The translations under genes and the position numbers were made by a program. DNA of 23,414 bases from NCBI GenBank assembly GCA_903970295.1, contig CAJCHQ010000887.1:1-23414 (forward strand), read 5' to 3'. Within the stretch, counting starts at the first letter, position 1, and every line of letters starts with the position of its first letter. The DNA is from Bryobacterales bacterium (GTDB lineage: Bacteria > Cyanobacteriota > Vampirovibrionia > Obscuribacterales > Obscuribacteraceae). A model generated the notes under the pieces. That model had not been told where the DNA came from. It saw only the letters and a list, made by a program, of their open reading frames with translations, and did no database searches. Positions 8,056-14,769 of the stretch are shown here, piece by piece.

Positions 8056-9397
8056 TCAAGCAGTCAGCGACTTTGTCGCCTCCGTCGGCGCTGATGAAGC
8101 GCTGGTGGAGGCGGACATCACAGGCAGTATCGCTCATGCTCAGATGCTGACGAAAGTCGGATTGCTGACTGAGGCGCAAGGCAAGAACATTGTTTGCGGA
8201 TTGGAACAAATTCTGGCTCAAGCGCGTGCCGGCGAGTTCAAGCTGAATCCAGCCCATGAAGATGTTCATATGAATGTCGAGAAGCAGTTGGAGAAATTGA
8301 TCGGTGAAGACGCTCTGCGTCTGCATACGGCTAGAAGCCGAAACGATCAAGTCGCTCTCGACATCAGACTTTATGTTCTGTCTCAGATAGGCATCGTCAA
8401 GATGTTGATCGAGAACCTGCAAGCGTCTTTGGCCCAATGTGCCTGGCAAAATCTCGATGTTGTCATGCCGGGCTATACGCATCTGCAACGAGCACAGCCA
8501 GTTCTTTTTGCTCACTCGATGCTGGCGTTTATTCAGATGCTCGAGCGCGATCACGGCCGGTTCGAAGATGCCTGGAAAAGGACGGCAGTATCACCTCTAG
8601 GAGCCGGCGCCCAGGCTGGCACTTCATTGCCGATCGAACCGGATTTCAGTGCCGCTAAGCTTGGTCTGCCGGCAGTTTTTGCCAATTCAATCGATGCCGT
8701 CAGCGATCGAGATTTCGTCGCAGAATTTTTATTTGCATCATCTCTTACTTCAGTGCATCTCTCTCAACTGGCCGAAACGCTGATCATTTGGGCTAGCCAG
8801 GAATTCGGTTTTATCCAGTTCGCCGATTGTGTGACAACAGCCTCGAGTCTGATGCCGCAAAAGAAGAATCCCGATCCAGTCGAATTGGTGAGAGGAAAAG
8901 CCGGCGCGATATTCGGTGAGTTGGTCAATATTTTGACGACGCTGAAGGGCTTGCCCCTTGGTTACAATCGCGACTTGCAAGAGACCAAGCCACCGGCTAT
9001 CCGAGTGGCAAAAGAATTGTGCGGTGCTCTGGAAGTGATGAGCGTGGCGATCAATAATTTGACCGTCAATAAAGAGAACACGCTAAAGGCCGCTTCTGAT
9101 CCGGGCATGATGACAACCGACCTGGTTGAATACCTGGTTCAACAGGGTGTGCCGTTCAGACAAGCCCACGAAAAGATTTCGCAACTAGTAACTTTCGCTC
9201 GCGACGCTCAAATGCCTTTGAACAAATTGACACTGCCTCAATTGCAAAAGCAGTGTCCCGAATTCGATGCCGGTGTATTTGCTTTGTTCGATCCCGCTAA
9301 GTCAGTGCAAGCAAAACAATCGCCCGGTAGCACCGGCGTCGATCTGGTCAAGCAAGCTTTGCAAAAATATTTGCTCGGCGCCAGTCAACAAAAATGA
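8018..9397 (+). CDS. argH: Argininosuccinate lyase
   Basis: Splits argininosuccinate into arginine and fumarate, the last step of the pathway. It is 459 aa. The motifs HTARSRNDQ (103-111), GYTHLQ (152-157, with the active-site His) and the fumarase/lyase signature SSLMPQKKNPDP (276-287, with the catalytic-loop Ser) are intact. ATG 8018 has GGAG eight bases upstream, inside argG, and an in-frame TAA at 7991-7993 excludes a longer form. The N-terminus aligns with other ArgH proteins (DITGSIAHAQML matches the usual D-I-x-G-S stretch), but the normally conserved WGGRF is replaced by LRKAF. It ends in an ATGA overlap with argC. Confidence 0.95.
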   Translation: MQVLRKAFNQQLDQAVSDFVASVGADEALVEADITGSIAHAQMLTKVGLLTEAQGKNIVCGLEQILAQARAGEFKLNPAHEDVHMNVEKQLEKLIGEDALRLHTARSRNDQVALDIRLYVLSQIGIVKMLIENLQASLAQCAWQNLDVVMPGYTHLQRAQPVLFAHSMLAFIQMLERDHGRFEDAWKRTAVSPLGAGAQAGTSLPIEPDFSAAKLGLPAVFANSIDAVSDRDFVAEFLFASSLTSVHLSQLAETLIIWASQEFGFIQFADCVTTASSLMPQKKNPDPVELVRGKAGAIFGELVNILTTLKGLPLGYNRDLQETKPPAIRVAKELCGALEVMSVAINNLTVNKENTLKAASDPGMMTTDLVEYLVQQGVPFRQAHEKISQLVTFARDAQMPLNKLTLPQLQKQCPEFDAGVFALFDPAKSVQAKQSPGSTGVDLVKQALQKYLLGASQQK

Positions 9398-10446
9398 AAG
9401 TCGCTGTTGTTGGTTCTACTGGTTACACGGGGCAGGAGCTGATCAGGCTCCTGCTTCAGCATGAAAAAGTGGAAATGCACACGGCCGTTTCCAACACTTA
9501 CGCGGGTAAGAGTTTGGCTTCTGTATATCCTGGATTTCAGAAGGTGAGCGATCTGGTTTGTGCAGATGCAAATCTCGAGCAATTAGCAGGCGAAGTCGAT
9601 TTGATTTTTCTTGCCTTGCCCCACGGTCATGCTGCAAGCAGGGTCACTGCAGAAGTTTTGCAAAAATGTAGAATCATCGATCTCGGTGGCGATTTTCGCT
9701 TGCACGACGTCTCTGATTACCAAGAATGGTATGACTTTAAACATCCGAACCCCGAGCTTTTGCAAGAAGCTGTATATGGCTTACCTGAGCTCACTCGCGA
9801 CCAGATCAAGAAGGCTCGCTTGATTGCCAATCCGGGTTGCTATGCTACTTGTTCGATCCTGACTCTGGCACCGCTTTTGTCACACAAATTAATCGACCCC
9901 GATTCGATTGTCATCGATGCCAAATCAGGTGTTTCAGGCGCGGGAAGATCGCTTGAATTGGGCACACATTTCAACGAATGTAATGAGTCGATTAAGGCCT
10001 ACAAAGTTGCTGGCCACAGACACACTCCCGAGATCGAACAACAACTCGCAGCCTGCAGCAAAACTGATTTTCGCGTCTCATTCACGCCACACCTCGTGCC
10101 CATGAACCGAGGCATTCTTGTCACCGCTTACGCCTCACTGAAGAGCTTGATGTCGACGGCAGAACTCTTTGCAGTCTACGAGTCATTCTTCGGTGACGAG
10201 TATTTCGTCAGGCTGTTTTCACCGACTGACGAGATCTACAAATTTCCGGAAACTCGTTGGGTAAAAGGATCGAATTTTTGCGATATAGGGATGGCGATTG
10301 ATCAACGAACCAAACGTGTAATTGCTGTGGGCGCCCTCGATAACCTGATCAAGGGCGCAGCCGGACAGGCGATTCAGAATATGAATTTGATGTTCGGCTG
10401 GCCGGAGACGACAGGTTTGAAGCAGTCCGCGATCTTCCCCGCGTGA
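9394..10446 (+). CDS. argC: N-acetyl-gamma-glutamyl-phosphate reductase
   Basis: NADPH-dependent reduction of N-acetylglutamyl phosphate to the semialdehyde, third step toward ornithine. It is 350 aa, typical length. The Rossmann loop GSTGYTG is at residues 7-13, the catalytic Cys149 lies in NPGCYAT, and the active-site His segment GHRHTPEIEQ is at 207-216. The start ATG overlaps the argH stop (ATGA), so the two are probably translationally coupled. It is the last gene of the first arg unit. No terminator follows before the promoter of the argJ unit 17 bases downstream, so readthrough would enter the second leader. Confidence 0.96.
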   Translation: MKVAVVGSTGYTGQELIRLLLQHEKVEMHTAVSNTYAGKSLASVYPGFQKVSDLVCADANLEQLAGEVDLIFLALPHGHAASRVTAEVLQKCRIIDLGGDFRLHDVSDYQEWYDFKHPNPELLQEAVYGLPELTRDQIKKARLIANPGCYATCSILTLAPLLSHKLIDPDSIVIDAKSGVSGAGRSLELGTHFNECNESIKAYKVAGHRHTPEIEQQLAACSKTDFRVSFTPHLVPMNRGILVTAYASLKSLMSTAELFAVYESFFGDEYFVRLFSPTDEIYKFPETRWVKGSNFCDIGMAIDQRTKRVIAVGALDNLIKGAAGQAIQNMNLMFGWPETTGLKQSAIFPA

Positions 10447-10463
10447 TGAATTGTTAGAAAATG

Positions 10464-10491
10464 TTGACAGCGCGAAGGCCAAGGTTGTAAT
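10464..10491 (+). promoter_or_regulatory. Predicted sigma-70 promoter of the argJBD unit
   Basis: TTGACA at 10464-10469, a 16-base spacer and TGTAAT at 10486-10491. This is the same box pair and spacing as before argF. A start near 10498 would leave about 23 bases before the leader ATG at 10521. Confidence 0.65.
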
Positions 10492-10520
10492 GTTCGAGTA
10501 GTAAGTGAGGCAGTATTCCA

Positions 10521-10610
10521 ATGTTCGCTTCGAGCGCAAAACAGAATAGTAATAGCCGACGATTCCCGCGACGACGCTTAGCGCGCTCGGGATTAATTAG
10601 GCTGTGTTGA
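10521..10610 (+). CDS. Putative arginine leader peptide upstream of argJ (29 aa)
   Basis: A short ORF, ATG 10521 to TGA 10608-10610, with GAGG at 10507-10510 as a ribosome site ten bases upstream. Seven of 29 residues are Arg, mostly packed in the stretch SRRFPRRRLAR (codons CGA CGA at 10557-10562; CGA CGA CGC at 10569-10577; CGC at 10584; AGG at 10599). It follows a strong predicted promoter and precedes a terminator hairpin in front of argJ. The N-terminal half resembles the argF leader in style (Asn/Ser-rich run leading into RR). The Arg density and position are as expected for a leader peptide that senses charged tRNA-Arg. Function is inferred; no homologue was searched. Confidence 0.75.
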   Translation: MFASSAKQNSNSRRFPRRRLARSGLIRLC

Positions 10611-10645
10611 CGTCTCAACCTGACCGGTTATTTATCCCCGAGTGC
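10583..10645 (+). promoter_or_regulatory. Predicted antiterminator pairing of the argJ attenuator
   Basis: GCGCTCGGG (10583-10591), within the leader ORF and just after the Arg run, can pair with CCCGAGTGC (10637-10645), the 5' arm of the terminator: 9 bp with one G-U. This excludes the terminator. CCCG at 10565-10568, within the Arg codon run, could instead pair with CGGG at 10588-10591, a short candidate for a protecting hairpin. A small hairpin GTTGA/TCAAC (10606-10619) spans the leader stop codon. Confidence 0.6.
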
Positions 10646-10671
10646 TAATGAAGCATTCGGGGATTTTTTTT
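10635..10671 (+). terminator. Intrinsic terminator (attenuator) in front of argJ
   Basis: A 12-bp stem, 10635-10646 with 10652-10663 (TCCCCGAGTGCT against AGCATTCGGGGA, one G-U), with a five-base loop and eight Ts at 10664-10671. It is 32 bases before the argJ start and downstream of the unit's promoter. It may also end transcripts of argFGHC. Confidence 0.85.
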
Positions 10672-10703
10672 AGGCCAATTTTTTGCAGTTCAGGAGAATC
10701 AAA

Positions 10704-12038
10704 GTGAAATCAGCAGCAGCCCTTCAGATCAAGACCCTTCCTGTCAGTAGCGTTTCGGTTTGCGAAAACGATACGCTTGATGTCAAGAATATTAATGGCA
10801 GTGATTGTCTAGTAATCGCTAGCACTAAGGCTGGTGGCGTCACCAGTCCCCAGGGGTTCATGGCTGCCGGCGCTCACGTCGGAGTCAAGCGCAAGAAGAA
10901 AGATTTGGCTTTGATCTGGAGCGAAGTGCCGGCTCAGATTGCTTGTGTCTTTACGACCAACGTCATGAAAGCGGCGCCGATTTTGTGGAATCAAAAAGTC
11001 GTCGCTAATTCTCAAGTCGTGCGTGGCATCGTCGTTAACAGTGGCAATGCTAATGCCTGCACAGGTGAAGAAGGCATGATCAATGCCGAGATCATGGCAG
11101 CGACTTATGCTGAAGGCATGGGCGTCTCGGCTGAAGAAATCATTATCGCCTCGACCGGAGTGATTGGTGTGCAGTTGCCTATCCAGTTGATCAAAGAAGG
11201 CATAACTAGCACTTGCAAGCAATTGGACAAGTCGTTGCCGTCAGGTCTCGACGCCGCTGAAGCGATCATGACTACTGACACCTACGTCAAACAAACATCA
11301 GTCGAATTCGAAGTCGGCGGCAAGAAAGTCGTGATCGGTGCCATGGCTAAAGGCAGCGGTATGATTCATCCAAACATGGCGACGATGCTCAGCTTCCTCA
11401 CGACTGATTTGAATATTTCTTCGGTCATGTTGAACAAGGCTCTCAAAGACAGCACCGCTGAAACCTACAATATGATTTCAGTAGATGGTGATACCAGCAC
11501 CAATGACATGGTTTCGATCATGGCTAACGGCAAAGCTGGAAACAAATTGATCGAGACAGAAGACGAGGGCTATTTTGCTTTTTGCCATGCACTGAAGCAG
11601 ATCAACACAGGTTTGGCTACGTCCATCGTCAAGGATGGAGAAGGTGCAACCAAATTTTTGGAAGTAAAAGTCAGCCACGCCGCAAGCCTTGAGGATGCTC
11701 GCAAACTTGCCCGTTCAATTGTTTCATCCAGTCTGGTCAAAACTGCTTTCTTTGGTGAAGATGCCAATTGGGGCAGAATCATTTGTGCGATGGGTTACAG
11801 CGGCGTTCAATTTCAACCTGAAGTGGTTTCGATTGCGATCGAAAGTGCTGGCGGCAAACTCGAATTGATGCGACAAGGAGAACCCGTTGTCGTCAATGAG
11901 ATATTGGCTAAAGCGGTTTTGGCTGAAAAGCAGATCGTCATTGACATCGATATGAAAGATGGACTCAGTCAGGCAACAGCCTGGGGCTGCGATCTCAGTT
12001 ATGAATACGTGCGGATTAACGGCGCATACAGAACATAG
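10704..12038 (+). CDS. argJ: Bifunctional glutamate N-acetyltransferase / amino-acid acetyltransferase
   Basis: Moves the acetyl group from N-acetylornithine to glutamate, closing the acetyl cycle; many family members also acetylate glutamate from acetyl-CoA. It is 444 aa from GTG 10704, chosen because AGGAG (10692-10696) lies seven bases upstream; a TTG at 10683 would include that site in the coding region. The self-cleavage site is visible as Ala226-Thr227 in PNMATML, with the Thr becoming the nucleophile of the beta chain. Other conserved stretches are NSGNANACTG (112-121) and GEDANWGR. About 44 residues precede the usual N-terminus (GGVTSPQGF). The presence of ArgJ explains the lack of argE here. 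First structural gene after the second attenuator. Confidence 0.95.
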   Translation: MKSAAALQIKTLPVSSVSVCENDTLDVKNINGSDCLVIASTKAGGVTSPQGFMAAGAHVGVKRKKKDLALIWSEVPAQIACVFTTNVMKAAPILWNQKVVANSQVVRGIVVNSGNANACTGEEGMINAEIMAATYAEGMGVSAEEIIIASTGVIGVQLPIQLIKEGITSTCKQLDKSLPSGLDAAEAIMTTDTYVKQTSVEFEVGGKKVVIGAMAKGSGMIHPNMATMLSFLTTDLNISSVMLNKALKDSTAETYNMISVDGDTSTNDMVSIMANGKAGNKLIETEDEGYFAFCHALKQINTGLATSIVKDGEGATKFLEVKVSHAASLEDARKLARSIVSSSLVKTAFFGEDANWGRIICAMGYSGVQFQPEVVSIAIESAGGKLELMRQGEPVVVNEILAKAVLAEKQIVIDIDMKDGLSQATAWGCDLSYEYVRINGAYRT

Positions 12039-12053
12039 GCATAGGTGACAACA

Positions 12054-13013
12054 ATGGCGGCCTCTCTAACAAAAATGAAAACTCTCGTCATCGACGACAC
12101 TACTTTTCCGGCTCCGATGCTTACTCTAGCGCCGATGGTCGAACCAGTTGTCGGACCATTCGTCCTCAACAAAATTGCAGATTCTTTGAAACTGGCTGAG
12201 GGACAAGTAGTAGTAGTCAAATTTGGCGGCAACGCAATCGGTGACGAGCAAGTATTAGACGCGCTGGTTGACGACACCATTGCTCTGGCGAACGCCGGGG
12301 TGCATGTGATTGTTGTTCATGGTGGTGGCACTGCAGTCAACGACCGTCTGTCAGCCATTGGTAAAAAGACTGAGAAGGTCAACGGTTTGCGCGTCACAGA
12401 CTCAGAAACCTTATCTGTAGCCGTCGACGTTTTTACTGGTATCAATGAATACCTGAGTGAAAAGTTTCGGCAAAAAGGCGCCAATGCGCTCAGCTTTTGT
12501 TCGAAATCGGCGAATCCATTTTTAACCGAAAAAATGGCGCTGGTCGACAAGTCTGACGGTAAAGTCGATCTGGGTTGGGTGGGCGAAATTGTCGGAGTGG
12601 ATGCCGGCATGCTGGAAAGCTGGGTTTATGCCGGGTGGATTCCCATTGTTTCGCCACTCGGTATGGATGCAGTCGGTCATTTTTACAACATCAATGCCGA
12701 CCATGCGGCTCTCGCGCTCGCCACTTGCATGCAAGCAGATGGATTGATTTTTATGACTGACGTGCCGGGATTGCTAGAAGATTGCAACGACTCAAGCTCT
12801 CGAATCGGGCATGTGACTCCGCAAGCCGCTCAAACTTTAATCGACCAGGGCACCGTTTCCGGTGGCATGCTTCCGAAGATCAAAAGCTGTGTTGCAGCCA
12901 TTAATAACGGTGTCGAACGGATTGCCATACTTAATAGTTTCGAACCGCATGCCTTGCTCAATGGATTTATCATGCCGGCAGAAATCGGCACTTTAATCAC
13001 TGGAGATAATTGA
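12054..13013 (+). CDS. argB: Acetylglutamate kinase
   Basis: Phosphorylates N-acetylglutamate, the second step to ornithine. It is 319 aa from ATG 12054, which has AGGTGA five bases upstream; a GTG at 12045 is in frame but poorly placed. The amino-acid-kinase fold motifs are present: KFGGNA (56-61), VVHGGG (87-92), NGLRVTD (110-116) and TDVPGLL near residue 240. The family is usually 260-300 aa; here about 45 residues precede the kinase core, of which the last ~20 could be the N-terminal helix seen in arginine-inhibited hexameric forms (family knowledge; not proven here). It lies 15 bases after argJ, and its stop overlaps the argD start by one base. Confidence 0.95.
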   Translation: MAASLTKMKTLVIDDTTFPAPMLTLAPMVEPVVGPFVLNKIADSLKLAEGQVVVVKFGGNAIGDEQVLDALVDDTIALANAGVHVIVVHGGGTAVNDRLSAIGKKTEKVNGLRVTDSETLSVAVDVFTGINEYLSEKFRQKGANALSFCSKSANPFLTEKMALVDKSDGKVDLGWVGEIVGVDAGMLESWVYAGWIPIVSPLGMDAVGHFYNINADHAALALATCMQADGLIFMTDVPGLLEDCNDSSSRIGHVTPQAAQTLIDQGTVSGGMLPKIKSCVAAINNGVERIAILNSFEPHALLNGFIMPAEIGTLITGDN

Positions 13014-14239
13014 TGAATACTGAGGTTGTCGTCGATCTGCAAAAAGAATGGATTGAAAGAGCGGGCAAGGTTCTGATGAACACTTACGCCACCAACCAAA
13101 TTGTTTTGCAACAAGGGCAAGGCGCATACGTAAAAGATGTGAACGGCAAAAAATATCTGGATTTCACCGCCGGCATTGCTGTCAATTCGCTCGGTCACTG
13201 TCATCCCGACTATGTCCAAGCTCTGACGCAACAGCTGCAGTCGCTGACTCATTGTTCCAATCTTTACTTCAATCTGCCGGCGATCGAATTAGCTGAAAAG
13301 CTTGTGGCAGATAGTGCTTTTGACCGAGCATTCTTTTGCAACAGCGGAGCCGAAGCGGTCGAGGGAGCTTTGAAGCTAAGCCGTAAATACGCTAAGGCGC
13401 ACAAGGGCGATGCTTGTACCACGATTTTAACGATGAGCAATTCATTCCATGGTCGTACATATGGAGCCCTCTCGGCTACAGCGCAGACTAAATATCAAGA
13501 AGGTTACCATCCACTCGTGCCGCAATTTCAGACGGTCGCATTCGATGATTTCGCTTCGATTTTGAGCGTCGATTTGAGCACTGTCGCGGCCATTATCATA
13601 GAGCCCGTGCAAGGCGAGGGCGGCGTTCATCCAGTCGATCCGACATTCTTGAAGAAAGTGCGCGATCTTTGTACGGCGCAAAATATTGTTTTGATCTTCG
13701 ACGAAATCCAGTGTGGAGTTGGCCGCTCCGGAAAATTCTTCGCTTACGAACACTTTGGCGTCGAGCCGGACATCGTCGCTCTAGCCAAGGGGCTCGGCGG
13801 CGGCTTTCCGATCGGCGCCTTTCTGGCAAAAGAGCATGTCGCTGCCACCTTCAAGCCAGGCGATCACGGCACCACATTTGGCGGCAACCCGCTAGCGACT
13901 GCAGCCGGTTTAACTTGCGTAAAAAAAATTCGGCAGCCGGACTTTTTAGCATCGGTCGAGAGCAAAAGTCAGGTTTTGACCGACGCCCTGCTGAGATTGA
14001 AAGACGATCCGTCCTTCGGCGTTCGAGCCGTGCGCGGCCTCGGCCTGATGAAGGGAATCGAGCTGTCTACTGCCTCCAAACCTGTAATCAAACTGTGCGC
14101 CGAGCGCGGTTTGCTCCTTGTCGGCGCCGGAGAAAACGTCATCCGTTTTCTGCCACCGTTGACGGTCACAGATGAAGAAATTGCGACTGCGATTGAAATT
14201 TTGACCGGTGTATTGAAAGAAACTGTGGCAGCGATTTAG
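13013..14239 (+). CDS. argD: Acetylornithine aminotransferase
   Basis: PLP-dependent class III aminotransferase that makes N-acetylornithine from the semialdehyde and glutamate. It is 408 aa from ATG 13013, which has GGAG seven bases upstream; the in-frame TTG at 13010 is less likely. Motifs: NSGAEAVEGALKLSRKY (110-126) and the phosphate/ring-binding FHGRTYGALSAT (145-156), EPVQGEGG (197-204), IFDEIQCGVGRSG (228-240, Asp230 contacts the PLP ring nitrogen) and the Schiff-base Lys259 in LAKGLGGG. Length and motifs match ArgD; a 4-aminobutyrate or ornithine aminotransferase is possible from motifs alone, but the operon context settles it. Confidence 0.95.
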   Translation: MNTEVVVDLQKEWIERAGKVLMNTYATNQIVLQQGQGAYVKDVNGKKYLDFTAGIAVNSLGHCHPDYVQALTQQLQSLTHCSNLYFNLPAIELAEKLVADSAFDRAFFCNSGAEAVEGALKLSRKYAKAHKGDACTTILTMSNSFHGRTYGALSATAQTKYQEGYHPLVPQFQTVAFDDFASILSVDLSTVAAIIIEPVQGEGGVHPVDPTFLKKVRDLCTAQNIVLIFDEIQCGVGRSGKFFAYEHFGVEPDIVALAKGLGGGFPIGAFLAKEHVAATFKPGDHGTTFGGNPLATAAGLTCVKKIRQPDFLASVESKSQVLTDALLRLKDDPSFGVRAVRGLGLMKGIELSTASKPVIKLCAERGLLLVGAGENVIRFLPPLTVTDEEIATAIEILTGVLKETVAAI

Positions 14240-14287
14240 GAGTTTGCGCTACTTCTTTTTCTTGAAAAAGACGCGAAGGTTTCGCTT

Positions 14288-14686
14288 ATGCCAGAGATAG
14301 ATTTGACCAAGTTACTCCGTAACATAAAGCCGCAACTGCTCTCTGGGCAATACGTATTCTGCACAGTGGCGCCTGACGAGGCTGCTCCGCTGTCAGGGAG
14401 AGCGCTTTGTCTTTTTCGTGAAGAAGAGGGCATATCTCTGATCTTGGAACAATCGCGTGCAGACGAAGAGAATTTGAGTTACTCGGAAATTTGGTCTTTG
14501 ATCACCTGCAAAGTCATTTCTGACTTGCAAGCTGTAGGCTTTCTCGCCGCGATTACCCAAAGTCTGGCCACCGCCGGCATCCCTGTTAATCCTGTCTCAG
14601 CTTTCTACCACGACCATCTTTTTGTCCCTTCATCCCGTGCAGACGAGGCTCTTGCGCTGATCGAGCGTTTGTCACAAACTTCTTGA
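14288..14686 (+). CDS. ACT-domain protein of unknown function
   Basis: 132 aa. The N-terminal part, LLRNIKPQLLSGQYVFCTVAPDE, and the C-terminal part, ITCKVISDLQAVGFLAAITQSLATAGIPVNPVSAFYHDHLFVP, match the two halves of small tandem ACT-like proteins (the ACT_3/ACT_7 type), which are thought to bind amino acids. No catalytic domain is attached. It is 48 bases behind argD and co-oriented, with AAGG eight bases before ATG 14288, so it probably belongs to the argJBD unit. An allosteric or sensor role toward arginine or another amino acid is plausible but unproven. Confidence 0.8.
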   Translation: MPEIDLTKLLRNIKPQLLSGQYVFCTVAPDEAAPLSGRALCLFREEEGISLILEQSRADEENLSYSEIWSLITCKVISDLQAVGFLAAITQSLATAGIPVNPVSAFYHDHLFVPSSRADEALALIERLSQTS

Positions 14687-14769
14687 TTGACGTTCGCCTG
14701 TAAACCAATCCGCACTCGGGGGAGTGATACTCTTACCTGCACTGATTTCCCCTCTTTGGATATGTGCAA

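Noticed and set aside
13669..14175. 168-codon plus-strand ORF inside argD
   Set aside because: Arg-rich, low-complexity translation in an alternative frame of a well-supported aminotransferase gene.
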